A stretch of DNA of 64,000 bases from Daedaleopsis sinensis (GCA_033807695.1 CM066308.1:3100001-3164000), one strand, 5' to 3'. Shown: positions 34,924-47,459, counted from the first letter of the stretch. Notes: generated from the letters alone by a model not told the origin. Numbers and translations are program-made.

Positions 34924-37900
34924 ATGTATATCTGCACCTGTAACCTATGTGTTCGACATTCCACGTATCAAGACGAGAATGGCGAGGACGTGCCTGGCTC
35001 CGAAATGTCTAGAACGGAATTTCTTGCACACCGTCGTCAAGTCGCAATACGAGAGGCGCAAGCCTCGTCGGCTGAAGCTGACTATACCCGAGCCGATGCG
35101 CCGATCGCACCAAACGTCAGCGACCCTGTGCAGTTGGAGGCTTCCATGCCGGCCGGAAGTACAACCCCAGTGAGTACCGAGTTTTCGACTGCTCCTCGAT
35201 TGGCCTCACATTGCATCCACGACACGACAGGCTTCCGAGGACTTGCACGAAGACATCGACATCCTGTCGCCCATGCGGGATCTATCTCTGGAGGTCAGTG
35301 GGGGGGCGCTGCAGCTATTTATGTCAATTGGCGACCTTTCCACTAATACATGCCTTAGACAAGCCAGAGTCTCATAGCGGAGATGGGGCAGCTCGAGTCG
35401 AGCATCCACCATGGTTCCAGACGTGTCCCGCTAACCACCAGGCTAGTATTCGCCTCCAAACCTACCTCGACCTCCGATGCAATTGGGTCTCTTGCGTACG
35501 ATGTCAAGGAAAACCAAGCTTTCCTCGACTTCCGTTCCTGGGTGGAGGCCAAACTGGTGGAGATTCAAGGACTCACACCAAGCGGAGTAAGAGACGTAGA
35601 CGGGATGCGCCAGAAGCTGACAAAACGGTTGCTATATGAGCAGATCCGTATGCAAAAAATCGTCGAGATGTCTTGGGACTACGAGAAGGTCACCGCCCGG
35701 GTCCCAGGGTACTACGTTTTACCGGGTCAGAAGCAACCGACGTTGATCACACCGCGTACGTATCTCTTTGCCTTACACGAAGTCATAACTGACCGTTTGC
35801 GCAGCTCCGAACGTCCAAAAACCCACCAACATGCAGCCATTCATATTCGCGGCCCTGCTGTTAGTGTGCGTTCTGCATGCTATGGCGGCTGTGTCACGTC
35901 CGATCGTGGCGTACATCCTTTCGACTCTGAAGGTTGTACTTTGCGGCGCGTTCATGTCCTCCGACACTGTCAGCACACCCCAGCAACAAACGCTCATGAA
36001 GCTTCTTCCCAAGGACATACGAACAGCGATGAAACTCCTCAATCTCGTCCCCGACATCACGACGTATGGCTGCTGTCCAAAGTGTTTCTCGATCTACGAG
36101 TTGGACAAATCGAAGCGAGACGACCCACTTCCGCGAAAGTGTATACACAAGGCGACGAAACGCTCCTCGGCTTGCTCCGAGCCTCTTGTGTACGAGACCG
36201 TTGTAGCGCCTGTCCGAAGGAGTGCCCCCCGATACTCTCGATGGCGCCCTTTCCGGACATATCCTCTTCGAGACTTCAAGTCCTGGCTGTCTGAGTTCCT
36301 TTTACGTGCGAAGGTGGAGGAGCTCATCACCAAGTCCTGGGAGACGACTGGCGTCGGCGGGGTTTGTTCCGACATCATGCAGTCTCCAGGCATTCAGGAC
36401 TTCGTAGGACCGGACGGCAAGACGCGATTCTCCGTCCAGGCCGGAAACGACTTACACCTCGTCTTCAGTATGAATGTCGACTGGTTCAATCCGCACGGCA
36501 ACAAGCAGGCCGGCAAATCGCACTCCATCGGGGCGATCTATCTTTGTTGTCTCAATCTTCCTCCGGACCTTCGGTATCGTCCCGAGAACATATTCCTTGC
36601 GGCAATCATCCCAGGACCGCGTGAACCAACGGTCACGCAGCTAAACCATCTCCTTCGACCAATCGTCGATACACTCCTAGAGGTCTGGCAACCTGGCATT
36701 TTCTTAACGCGTACCCATGACAAGCCAAGCGGACGTCGCATACGCGCTGCGGTGATTCCTCTCGTCTGCGACCTGCCTGCTCTTCGAAAAACCGCTGGCA
36801 TGGGCTCCTACACTTCTACCCACTTCTGTCCGTATTGCTCGCTTCTTCATAACGATCTGAACAATGTGGATCGTTCCACTTGGGGCACTGGGAGGTCATG
36901 GTCAGATCATCTCAAGCACGCGAACTCCTGGTTGAACGCCGAGACCAATACTGCGAGGGAGCGAGTCTTCGAGAACCATGGAGTACGTTGGTCGGAATTG
37001 CTCCGTCTGCCCTACTGGGATCCAACTCGGTATGCCCTCGTGGACACAATGCATAACCTTTTCCTTGGGGAGCTCCGTCATCACTGTCTCGAAATCTGGG
37101 GTTTGAAAACAGCGGAGAAACGTGACGCTTATTCCCGTCAAGCATCTCACACCCCTTCCCAGCAGCAACAGCTCTTGCATCGCATTCACAGCGCACTAGA
37201 GCAGAGGGACCAGGACTTGCTTGCGAAGCCCAGAAAGGACTATCTGGAGGCTGTCGCTCATATCAACAATGTCCGTATTCCCGAGGGAAAGCAGACCAAG
37301 GCGGAAATTGCAGCGTCGTTGATTAAATGGGTGAGTAGTTAATATCCTATGGCGTCGGTCCATCTCATGCGTGCTTTAGGTGGAATCTATCCCCGGCGGT
37401 ATGGCTACGTTTCGACTCCCTCCCGTGCTCTCCACCTCATCCAAACACTTCTACTGGGCGGATGGCTCCGACGACAGTCACTCCCCCTCCCACGAGTTGT
37501 TCTCTAGCTCCGTTCTCGAGCACCTCCGACACGATATCCGTCGTATGACCGTTCCGTCTTGGCTCGAAAAGCCGCCGAAGAACATCGGTAGCGCCTCTCA
37601 CGGGAAGCTGAAGGCGGATCATTGGCGTACACTCTGCACCGTCTCAATGGTCATGACGCTTGGGCGCGTCTGGGGAAATTCCGCTGCCTCTTCCCAAGAG
37701 CGGCAGGCGTTGGGCAACTTCATGCACCTCATCGCCGCAGTCGACCTGGCCACCCGTCGCTCAACTAGTCCTGCTCGCATCCTCTCCTTCGATTCTCACA
37801 TGGAGGAGTATCTGGTAGGGCTCCGCACCCTGTACGACGCCCATCTAGTCCCGAACCATCACTACTCTCTCCATCTCAAGGATCCTCTCTTCATCTTCGG

Positions 37901-38838
37901 TCCTACTCACGGCTGGTGGGCTTTCCCTTTCGAACGTTATAACGGGATCATTCAACGCTTCAAAACGAATAACAAGCCCTGTGAGTTTGCTCTGTTATGT
38001 AGAGTATTCTTCAAAGATGACTGACGAGTGTTTAGCTGAGATGCCAGGCACGTTCATACGTTACTTCTACCTTGGCGCAAGACTGCGATGGTTCGTTGAG
38101 GGCTTTCAATGGCCTGATCATCCCGTCTTCCGCAGCATGGTCGAATCGTTCAGCAAGGCCTTTGAGAGCTTCCGCAAAGGTACCGTGGCCGATCATATCC
38201 TTTCGTTCGTGCAGGACGACGACGACTCTACTCGCCGCCGAGACAACTCCGACCACAGAGCAGCTCACGAAACTCCCCTCCCGCCCGACATCTACGCCAG
38301 CGTCCTAGCTAAGATCAATGCGATCTCTAAGACATCTTTCGGGTCGTCGGAGGACGGTGTTCTTGATGATAGGCCATATCTGTCCTCTTCTGCGCGGTAT
38401 AGCGGGCACATCGAGCTGGGAGGTGTGACTTACGCCACCTCTGCCACCGGACGCCGAGATTTGTACGTCCTCTTCCACGGCGCGGCTAGCGACAATACGC
38501 GCCCGCTCCACGCGGGACAAATCTCGGAGATCTTCACCCACACGCGTACCGAAGGCGAAGACAACGCAGTGGAAGAATTTTTCCTCGTGAAACAGTTCAA
38601 ACCATTATCTTCTCAACATCGCAAGCTGGATCCGTATCGGGCGTTCCCCGATGTGCCAACTTGGTTGTGTTACAATGTCTTCGAGCCTGGTCAGCAACTG
38701 GTACATAGCCAAGACATTGTTTCGCACTTCGCAACGCTTGTATACACGCCGGAGGACATCGGGGAAGAATGCATTGTAGTGCGGTCGTTGGATAGGGTGA
38801 GTGTCTTGCCCAGCTATCATCGTGTTCTATCCCAGTGA
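34924..38838 (+). CDS. tnp2-type (CACTA/EnSpm superfamily) transposase
   Basis: DNA transposase that would cut and paste a CACTA-type element. Six exons join in frame: 34924-35169, 35231-35293, 35359-35755, 35805-37330, 37380-37980 and 38036-38838, giving about 1,211 codons with no stop or frameshift. The N-terminus has the zinc-like CTCNLC and the PGSEMSRTEFLAHRR motif seen in fungal tnp2 proteins. Then LPKDIRTAMKLLNL and CCPKCFSIYELDK. The Transposase_21 core follows, with DWFNPHGNK near residue 461, IIPGPREP, CDLPALRK near 558 and FCPYC near 575. Then YWDPTRYALVDTMHNLFLG and the HGWWAFPFERYNGIIQ motif. Start MYICTC chosen because it precedes the zinc motif. Length and intact frames suggest a young, possibly active copy. 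Confidence 0.93.
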
Positions 38839-39126
38839 CAAAGGTCGTTTCTAGTCGTGAAGTGGTGTGATGCGATGTAGTCGTTTCGCGGCTTGTGTTT
38901 TCAACAAAGATCGTTTAATCGTAAGTCGAGTATTATGATGTAGTCCTTTCGCAGCCGTACAACGTAGTTTCTTTGCTTCTTCCTCATTGGGGAACGATTG
39001 GAGCCCTTGTGAACCATCGACTCGGTGGTCGCCAATTGATTTTGGCAACAGTCTGGCTCTTAAGTGCCGGTCAGAGCAGATCGCAGGCCTCCCTCACATA
39101 CGCCGAGTCCTCCTCCGAGCTTGAGA

Positions 39127-42100
39127 ATGACTGAGCCAACTAACAACACCGACTCGCCGGCACGTGGCGACCTTCCCGATTCGACGCCATCCTCAAGTTC
39201 GCTTGCGGCCGCGGCGACGCCGCACGACACTCCTCCGAGTACAGATGACGCCTCTGTGCCTGTCAATTTGACGCCATCTTCAAGTTCGCTTGCGGCCGCG
39301 CGCGCGGCGACGCCGCACGACACTCCTCCGGGTACAGATGACGCCTCTGTGCCTGTCACTGAGCCAGTTGCGGATGCGATTCCTCTTCCTCCGGACCCCC
39401 CAGCTCCTCCGATTCTCTCGGTTCCTCCTCCTCCTCCTCCTCCTCCTCCTCCTCCTCCTCCTCGGACTCCCGCTGGTCCTCCGCCCACTCGGGCTCCTTA
39501 CCATCCTCCTCCTCCTCCTTCCCAGACGCCCGAACCAAGCGCCTTACCTTCCCAGACGCCCCGTACAAGCGCCTTACCATCGTCATCATCAGCACCTCCT
39601 ATAACTCAAGCCTCCTCCTCAGCGGTGCAACCAGATTCGAACGTTCTTGATGACGATTCTGACTCAGAAGGGGAAACGTTGTTCGGTGCCACCAATAAGA
39701 AACGTCGCAACGTGAGGGACACCTCGTTCAATAACGAGAAGTCCAGCCGCACTGTCAAACAGGTAAGCATCAGTTCGTATATGCTCTGCTGGCAAGTTGA
39801 TTGATCAGTCGCTCGTAGCCCTATGCTCCGGCTCTACAGCCTATCAAGAGCGCTCGTAAACTAGTTCGTCATGGCAGCTCGATGCAAGAAAGTCTCAAAC
39901 GGAGGGCCGCTCGAACTGGGTCTAGCGCCCAGCCACCTACGATGCCACTTCCATTGCCTTCGTTCAGCACGCAGCCGTCTTCGTACGACGCTCAGGCGTC
40001 CTCGTTGAATGCTCGGTCGTCTGACATCAACCCCCCTCCCGCTCCCGCTCCTTCTGCCGCACCACCCTCGAGGGAACCACACTACCCGGCGTATTCTGTA
40101 CCTCAGGCTCCTCCCGCCGCGCAGCCCTTCCCGGGCGTCGACCACCCTCACGAACATACGCAGATACAACAACAACCCCGCTATACTAACTCGTCAAATC
40201 AACCGATCCATAACATACAAGACCTTCCCTATGCCGTCGAGCAAGGCCGTCATGATGCGCAGAGAGTCGATTCAAGATATCCGCTAGGCTACTCTCAGCC
40301 GACGTCGCTCCAGAGGCATGGCTCACAAACCCGCCATCTGCCTTATGCTCGAGTTAGTCCTATCTCCTTCTGTTATGTACGATTGTTAACGGGTATTTTC
40401 AGCCCCCACCAAGACCGCAAGACTCCTTCGCATCTCAGCTGCCGCCTCTCCAACAGCTACCACCCGGCCTCATTCGACACTTCAGTCAAGGGCAACTCCG
40501 ACAGCCCCAGTTCGCCGTGCTTGAAACCGCTGCTGAGGAACAATCGCGCAGGCGTGCCACTTTTCAGGCTGCAGTCGATCAGAAGCGGCGTGTGTCGTTC
40601 CAGCATCCGCAGCTAGTAGCTACCGGTCAAGACCAACAGCACTATGACCCGTATGGACAGAGCGGTCCGTTACAACAGGCTTCCGTGGAACAGCAATACG
40701 CACAGGCAGGGCAGCAACAACAGGCAGCCTACGAACAAGAACGTCTTCGTCGTGCCGCCTTCGAGGAACAGGAACAGCAACGTCGGGCTTTCTTTGAGCA
40801 AGAAGAGCGCCAGCGGCTTGCCACTCTCGAGCAGCAGGAGCAGGAGCGTCAACACCGTGCTGCGCTCGAGCAGGAGCGTCAACATTATGCCGCGCTCGAG
40901 CAGGAGCGCCAACGTCTCGCCGCGCTCGAACAGGAGCGCCAACGTCTCGCCGCGCTCGAACAGGAGCGCCAACGTCTCGCCGCGCTCGAACAGGAGCGCC
41001 AACGTCTCGCCGCGCTCGAACAGGAGCGCCAACGTCTCGCCGCGCTCGAACAGGAGCGCCAACGTCTCGCCGCGCTCGAACAGGAGCGCCAACGCCTTGC
41101 TGCACTCGAGCATCAACGTCTTGCTGTGCGCGAGCAAGAGTTGGCGCCGGAAGATGTTGAGATGCAACAGCCTGGAGGTTCAAGTTCAAGGGTGAACACT
41201 TCGGGCAAGCAGGCGGCTACTCAGAGGAGTTCGAAGCCTGCGATGAACAAGCGGACCAAGGTCCGCCGCGATGATGGCATCAATGTAGACGAAGACGATG
41301 CGATGGACGGAGATAACGCTGACGGCGCGGAGGCGGACGATGAAGATGAGAACGATGGTTACGGGCAGGGAGAGGAGGAGGAGGAGGAGGAGGAGGAGGA
41401 GGAGGACACATCTCGCAATACCATGGATCTCGACGAAGAGATTGACGAATGTGTGACGAAGATGGTGCGTACTCGAGTCAATATCAGAGGCTGACAATTC
41501 TGAGACGGCCTCCAGGACTCCGCTGCTCCGGGTCTTGGGCAGATGAGCTTGTTCATCGTTGACCAGATGAACGAGATGATCAGTCAGAATCGCGCTCATC
41601 AGTAAGCATGCTCCATCTCATTCTCGGAATCAATTCTAACAGTGAACCAGCGAGCAAGTGTTTCAGGCGGTGCAACAGCTGAATCAGAGACTCGCTCGCC
41701 TTGAGCAGGGAATAGCATCCCCGTCCACGGCCGCGCGTGCCAACGACGGTGCGGCAGCTCTCCGTCCTTCGAAACCAAAACGTTCTATGAAAGCTCGGAT
41801 GGAGCTCGATCCAGCTGAGCAAGGCAAGATGCATACGAAACTGCAACTCGAGGAACTGGCAGCAGACGAGAAGATGTATCTCAACAAGGTCGCTGTGCGT
41901 AACACTTAGATCCTGTACGTTGTCTTTGTGGCTTACCTTCACCAACAAGGCTGTCGTTCGTTGCCACTTGTTGAAGCTCCTCAAAGTCAAGAGAAACTAC
42001 GACGTGATTGCGAAGAGGTACCCCCCTCTGACGGAAGAAGAGATCGACGATTTTGAGAACTGCAGCAATCCAGACGGGTACTTTACGACCAAAAACTTCC

Positions 42101-42931
42101 GCGTTGACTTTGAACGTCCATGGGCATTGTTCGAGTTCAACATCGCAGCCCGTGATTACTTCATCGAGAATCTCCTTCGGTGCTTGAAAGGAGGCCAGTA
42201 TCTCACTGATAAGTCCCTCTTCTTCCCCCCACGGTATCAGACGGCATTCCATATTGGCGCCGCGTTGGACACCTACATGAATCATTGCCGCAACGAAGTC
42301 CGCAAGAGGATTACGCCTCCTACTCCGGAGCAGAAACTCAAGTTCGAAAAGGCGACTAGGATGAGATCTCGCCGGAGGACGGTTAGTTATTCCTCCCAAA
42401 TCACCACGCCGATTTTGATCGTGCTTTGTTGTAACACCTCAGACGGCGGTGACGCGCATGAACGTCGCCATCGATCGCGACTATTCAAACCATATACGAC
42501 TTCTCAGCAAGATGCGTCAGGTTAACCACAGCGAAGATGAAACGGACGCGGAACCTCCTTCCCTGCGTTCCCTCGAGAATCGGTTCCTCGTTTACGACTC
42601 TGAGTGGATGAGCAAAGTACTCAGGAATTTCTTGCGGCGCCTTGATAACGAGGCGCGACAGGAGTGGAAGGACGACGAGCTGAAGCGCAGCGCAGGCGGT
42701 AACGTCCCCCGTACACGCGTCTATCCCAAGCATCCGATCGTCAGGCGAAAGCCAGGAGTTCCGGCAACTGGATTGTGGCGTAACTGCTACGACGATGCAT
42801 GGCTCAGAAAGCTCCAGCCTCACCAGATCAAGCGGCTCCAGATCATCGAGGCCCCTTACGACTTCTCTCGTAACACTGTACAGCCTGACTTTGTTCAAGG
42901 CAGCAGCAGCCAGGGGAATAACGCTGCGTAG
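39127..42931 (+). CDS. 960-aa low-complexity/coiled-coil protein, putative second gene of the tnp2 element
   Basis: Function unknown. Seven exons in frame: 39127-39762, 39819-40352, 40403-41464, 41516-41601, 41651-41894, 41950-42381 and 42443-42931. Residues 1-390 are Pro/Ser/Ala-rich, with a poly-Pro run, a DDDSDSEGE acidic patch and a KKRRN basic patch. A Gln/Glu coiled coil of 10-residue repeats (RLAALEQERQ) follows. Then come an Asp/Glu-rich stretch and a second coiled coil (QAVQQLNQRLARLEQ). The last 350 residues look folded (WALFEFNIAARDYFIENLL, then FHIGAALDTYMNHCR, then LWRNCYDDAWL). It starts 289 bases after the transposase on the same strand. In plant CACTA elements a second gene encodes a DNA-binding accessory protein; by position and charge pattern this could be an analogue. 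Confidence 0.72.
39183..39362 (+). repeat. 87/93-bp in-frame tandem duplication inside the gene
   Basis: GACGCCATCCTCAAGTTCGC at 39183 recurs at 39270 as GACGCCATCTTCAAGTTCGC. The second unit has six extra bases (CGCGCG), so frame is kept. Confidence 0.9.
40831..41110 (+). repeat. 30-bp coding minisatellite (RLAALEQERQ units)
   Basis: Five units identical base for base fill 40921-41070 with an exact 30-bp period; a sixth has two changes and degenerate units flank the block. Confidence 0.96.
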
Positions 42932-44740
42932 ATTACAGTCCCGTATCCGTCTCTTGTATTATGTCGAGCTTGCAATAATCCTTCTTTCGGTCTGCCAGAG
43001 TGGTGACTGTGAACTCGGACAGCTTGAAGAGTTTAGAAGCTTGACCTGAGCTTGACCTGTGAGATCTGAGATCTCCGAAAAGACGTCCCCGGACGCCTTA
43101 TCGGCGCTTAGCGACTTTATATCGTCGGAAACCACCGTCAACGGCCTCAACTACTCCCAGTCCCCGCGTAACCTACAGATGCTTCTACGACCTCTCATGA
43201 CGCACTTCTCATGAGGCTCTGGAACTGCGTTTGATGGACAAATCTTCCATGTTAGAACCGACGTGGTATGCCCTCACTAAGAATGGCTGGCGATTACAAG
43301 GATGGCATTTCGCGATCGAAGTGTCTTTCGTGAGGTGCCGGTGAATTTGGACTAGAGTCCAACGAGGTAAGTGAACTCTCGAACGCAAGTCCTCTCCCCC
43401 TTCGACATGTGGAAGCAGCTCGTGCTCAGAAGGTCGTCTAGAGCTACTAGTAGTAATAGTTTGTGAGAAATCGCTACGTGTCCTAGTCATGCGTCCTCCG
43501 GCCCCGAGGCTCATTGCAAGCACACGTACTCACGTCGGTGGCCTGTCATGCGCTCCGTTGCCCACAATTCCCGATTGTTTGTACCCTATCATTGGTGAGT
43601 CTTACAACTCGTCATAACATTGGTCCTAGTTCACATATGATCGGTATACACAAGGCTCCAGATAAGAGTTCCGAAGCGAAGGAACGATGTGTTCGATATT
43701 ACCTCTCAGGTGCTGCCGTCTCTCTCACTCTAGTGATAACCTTAATCCGTGTATATGTCATAAAGGCGCGGCGCGGCGCAAATATGCCATCTGCGCGACA
43801 TCTGAGTCATCTCCCGGTGAAAGGGCTGCCAGTAGGCGAAGACCCTTCCGACAAGACTGCTCTCTTGCGCTCGCCCACACATATTCGCGACTGAGAACAC
43901 GACACAGGTGAAGTTGCGTCATGATTTTCTTCCACCCTTCTACAGCCTCTCTGACCGTGACGTATCCGTCTTTAGACGGCCATTCTGCTATCCGAAGAAG
44001 CCGTTCAAAGCATCTCAGCGGCCTTGCAGATTGCTTGCAGACTCAACGGTGCCTCATAGTGGTGATTTCGCGAGACCCACAGTTTTGTTGAATAGGAGTT
44101 GCCATCGAGCAAGACTGGTCGGAGAGATCCCAAGTGCGTCACAGCGCGCAGCCCGATGTCGACGTCGTGCGTGGGTACGGCGCGGAGTACGCTCTCTGCA
44201 GCGCAGGCGCAGACTGTTGCGTCTTCTGTGCCGCCATACAATACGGCGAACTTACTTCAGGGACAGAGCACGAATATCGATATCGCCGTTCGTGCGTAGA
44301 CAAAGGGGGAGCTCGAGACTGTGTTCCGAGTAAGCTCGAGTCACTCGTGAATAAATGTTCCGCTCTGCTAACTCGAGATGGTACCAGACATGACTACCCT
44401 TCGACACGAACACCTGTAACAGACTGTTACCTGTTGTATATAGTATACCGAAAACCAGCCGTCCCGTCGTGTCTCCATGTGCTTTACAGAGGCCTGTGGT
44501 ATCGCCCCAGCGTTCGCCGCTGAAGCTGAGTACGGCATCGAGGTTAAGAAAACGTGAATACGCACTAGTTTGCTCGCATAACGCAGTACTCACCCCGCTC
44601 AACTCGACCGAGCAGTGCCGGACTCTGCAACTACCAGGTCGGAAAGTCGGCTCCTGGTCGTACGTGCGCGCGCGTTAGCCGCTGTGTGCTACCGCTGTGT
44701 CATAAGTTAGTTGTCTTTACTGACCACACACTTGCTTCAT
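42932..44740. other. No supported gene
   Basis: Frames of 60-141 codons overlap in all directions without domains. The stretch may hold the right end of the tnp2 element, but no terminal inverted repeat pairing with the 32.6-34.9 kb side was found. Confidence 0.35.
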
Positions 44741-44755
44741 TCTAGGTTCGTTCCG

Positions 44756-45150
44756 CGACACTTTGCAACGCTCTGCAAAGACGTCGCGACACCTCGCGAC
44801 ACCTCACGGACACACCTCGCGACACCCCGCGACACCCCGCGATACTCCGCGTTTCCTGACTCGTAGCGCGCTCTCGCGACACTACGTTTCGCGACGCATC
44901 GCGACGCATCGCGACACCCCGCGACACTTTGCAACGCTCCGCAAAGGTCTCACGACATCTCGCGACACCTCACGACACACCCCGCGACACCCCGCGCTCC
45001 CTACCTGTGTAGCGCCCTCCCCCGCGACACCACATCTCGCAAGGTCCTGCGACCTCCGTGATGAAAATCCTCCTTGCATTGCCTCCTACGCTCTGCGACA
45101 CCTGGCGCGACACTTCGCGACACGTCGCGACACCCCGCAGAGATACTCCT
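44756..45150. repeat. GC-rich minisatellite of GCGACACC units
   Basis: Short units (GCGACACCCC, GCGACACCTC, ACGACACAC) are repeated with variable spacers over about 400 bp, interrupted by two GC-rich spacers. It yields periodic shadow frames on both strands. Confidence 0.85.
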
Positions 45151-45154
45151 CGCC

Positions 45155-45224
45155 TTGCACTGATGCCCTACGACACTAGCGGTGTCCTGTTGCACTGATG
45201 CCCTACGACACTATAGTCGTGACA
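45155..45224. repeat. 35-bp tandem duplication
   Basis: TTGCACTGATGCCCTACGAC occurs at 45155 and 45190, period 35. Confidence 0.85.
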
Positions 45225-45241
45225 TCGTGCAACAGGACACC
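45181..45241. repeat. Hairpin with 15-bp perfect stem
   Basis: GGTGTCCTGTTGCAC at 45181-45195 is the exact reverse complement of 45227-45241. Inside, GATG/CATC and ACGAC/GTCGT pair again, so almost the whole 61 bp can fold. Confidence 0.9.
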
Positions 45242-45244
45242 GCG

Positions 45245-46775
45245 CTGTAACGTCTGAACTAGGTCATAACGGTGAGCCCCAGTCTGATTCTCGAGTAATC
45301 ACTGCTCACCATTCGACCTTGGGGACGGCGCGGCCAGTTTGGAGGATCCCTACTAGCCTACTGTCCTGATGCTCTGGTAATCGTGCTAGGGCTGACGCCT
45401 GTACAGATCACATCACCGTCTCGTCGACATACATACGATGTTCCCCCTCGACCGGATTGAACTTCAGTCGAGTTGAGTGGGGTGGTGTGTTGCGGATAGG
45501 GTGATGTAGTGCGATGTAGACCAATGAGGTGCGGAGTGGAGGAGAGGATGTGGTGCGGAGGAGTGCAGAGCGCGGGGGTGCGCCGCGCTGCGCTGCGAGG
45601 CGGTGGGGAGCGGCCCGGGGTAGCGCACAGTCACGCTTCGCGTAGGCGACCGTGGTGGTGCGCTGTCGGGCCGGGCAGCACCATGTGCCTATGCAATTTG
45701 GGACGATTTCCTGGGGGAAGAAATGATGCGTTATGGACGGATTTTCTGTTGCAGAAAACCCAACATCAGCCGAACGCGTATTAGGGGGTAGAGAATGTTG
45801 GATTCTTTGGCCGAAAAGGGGTGTAGAAAATGTTACCTTCCTGGACAAGGTTTCTAGCTGCCGATTCTGCAACATCTTTAGCGTCTTTGCTGCAGTTGAA
45901 GAGCACCAGGTAATGCCAGATAACAATGGAATGAAAGTCGTCAGCATAGTTTGCATTATACGGACAAACCCGGCCGGCCAAAATGCCACACGTCGAACTA
46001 GGCATCACAAAATGAGCCCAAAATGAGCATAGTTCGGCAAAGAAATGTAATAAAAATTCAGCGCCTTGCCCCCGTTTCCGAGTGAGGAGGATACAAAGAA
46101 GATGCAGAATTCTCCTATCCTTTCGAGGTACCTCTTTCTCGCAGGCTGACGTTGCATCTCAATGAACCAGAAATGGATGGATAGTTCTTTGACTATGTAA
46201 CGCCCCCCTTCTCCCAGTATGTACAAGAAATTGTGGCAAAAGGTTGAATACGGCTTGACTTATGTCATCATTTTAGGCACCCCAATCTGGCCCTATGCCC
46301 GTCGTGTTATCAAAGCATCTGAGCCAAGTGTCCGGGGTCGGGGTGCCAAAAGTCACGTGTAAGGGACTGCACTTTACTCCAAACAGACCTGAACACATTC
46401 GTGTCCAGGAATATCTACGGATACTCTGATTCTCATGGTACACGCGCAGGCTCAGCTCTTGAATACCCCGCAATGTTAGATTGGGCCTACACTGTCACAG
46501 ATGTCGAATGTCTAGTGGGGTCAATCCCGCATAGCGGACCTGACGCTTGACTAGTGACCAGTGACTGCCGGATGGCACACTAGCAGTCAAGGCACAGTAA
46601 CGAGGCACTCCTCCTCCTCCGGATTCCCCTCCCCGCGTAGTCCCGCGTCCGCGCCAGACTCGGAGTTCTCGGGGTCAGTGTGCAACCGTGATCATCAAAA
46701 TCAATATTCAAGGAAACTTTCGAGGTTAATGGCGGTGCAAGTACTGAGGCATCAGCATTCCGTCAACAGCTTTTA
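45245..46775. other. No supported gene
   Basis: A 193-codon minus-strand frame (45408-45989) lacks any domain and is Arg/Pro/Thr-rich in its second half. I do not accept it as a gene. Confidence 0.35.
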
Positions 46776-46779
46776 GGTC

Positions 46780-46880
46780 TACTTATCTATAAGTAGACAT
46801 ACTTTTCCGCAAGTTCATATACTTGAGAATAAGTAGACATACTTGGTCAAGTCAGGGTACTTTAAATACTTGATGTGCAA
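46780..46880. repeat. AAGTAnnCATACTT-type subterminal repeats (left)
   Basis: AAGTAGACATACTT occurs twice and AGTTCATATACTTGAG once. The string AAGTAGACATACTTGGTCAAG recurs with two changes at 47558 (AAGTAGGCATACTTGTTCAAG) on the other side of the foldback. Confidence 0.7.
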
Positions 46881-46983
46881 CTTACACAGTACTGTGGAGA
46901 CTGGTAGGACTGAACAGGATGGTATCCATCAGTAAATGTGCTTGTAATCTAAAACCTCTAAAATCTCTAAGGTTACTTAGAGA

Positions 46984-47420
46984 TGTACAGCAGTGTTAAA
47001 GCAGAGAGATATTATAATGTGGGGAGGAGGGAGGGTAAAATGTCGGAGAGTCACTACCGGTGGGTGCTTTCAGTGTCATTGTTGATGCAATTAGCAATAA
47101 GCCCAACATAAGGGTTGATTTCTATATGTTAATCAGTAGCAGAAGACACATGAACAAAGGTAGCCTTATGAGTATGTTAGTGAGTCTCCGGGAGGTAATA
47201 TTGCGGAGAATCTCTTAAGTCAAGCAAAGTACACTATATATCCGCTTTACAACCCTGCTTGATATAAGCTGTTGTGGTGTAGTGGTTGGAATTACTGGTG
47301 AGTTTGTTGTGAATATGGTCTCTGGGTTCAATTCCCCATTGTGCTTTTTCTTTTTCGCATTTTTTCCCTCCCTCCTCCCCTCATTATATTATCTCTCTGC
47401 TTCGACACTACTGTACACAT
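46984..47420. mobile_element. Foldback element with ~52-bp inverted arms
   Basis: The left arm 46984-47035 and right arm 47366-47420 are inverted copies with a few mismatches. Shared core: AAGCAGAGAGAT, then a short AT stretch, then GGGGAGGAGGGAGGG, which appears as its complement on the right. The arms enclose 330 bp that include a tRNA-like unit. Outside the arms on both sides lie TACTT/AAGTA repeats, so the full element may run from about 46780 to 47690. No protein-coding frame is inside. Confidence 0.75.
47265..47350 (+). ncRNA. tRNA-like Pol III unit inside the foldback
   Basis: TGGTGTAGTGG at 47275-47285 fits the internal A box (TRGYNNARNGG), and GGTTCAATTCC at 47325-47335 fits the B box (GGTTCRANNCC). 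The spacing is tRNA-like. A T-rich run (CTTTTTCTTTTTC, 47344-47356) follows as expected of a Pol III terminator. The T-stem and acceptor stem pair poorly, so this is not a functional tRNA by my reading; a decayed tRNA or the head of a tRNA-derived SINE is more likely. Confidence 0.55.
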
Positions 47421-47459
47421 TGCTGTAAGCATGCAACTGAAGCAGGGGAGATGACTTTC

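Noticed and set aside
40620..41189. Long frames on other strands/frames of the 30-bp repeat (RRDVGAPVRA-type units)
   Set aside because: A repeat whose period is a multiple of three opens all six frames; only the plus-strand RLAALEQERQ frame connects with flanking exons.
44756..45180. CRISPR-like array
   Set aside because: Units are contiguous short GC-rich repeats with no regular unique spacers, and the genome is eukaryotic.
45408..45989. 193-codon minus-strand frame
   Set aside because: No domain, skewed Arg/Pro/Thr composition, no splice context; region otherwise repeat-rich.
47265..47350. Functional tRNA gene
   Set aside because: A and B boxes fit, but acceptor and T stems pair poorly and no clean anticodon stem-loop could be drawn.
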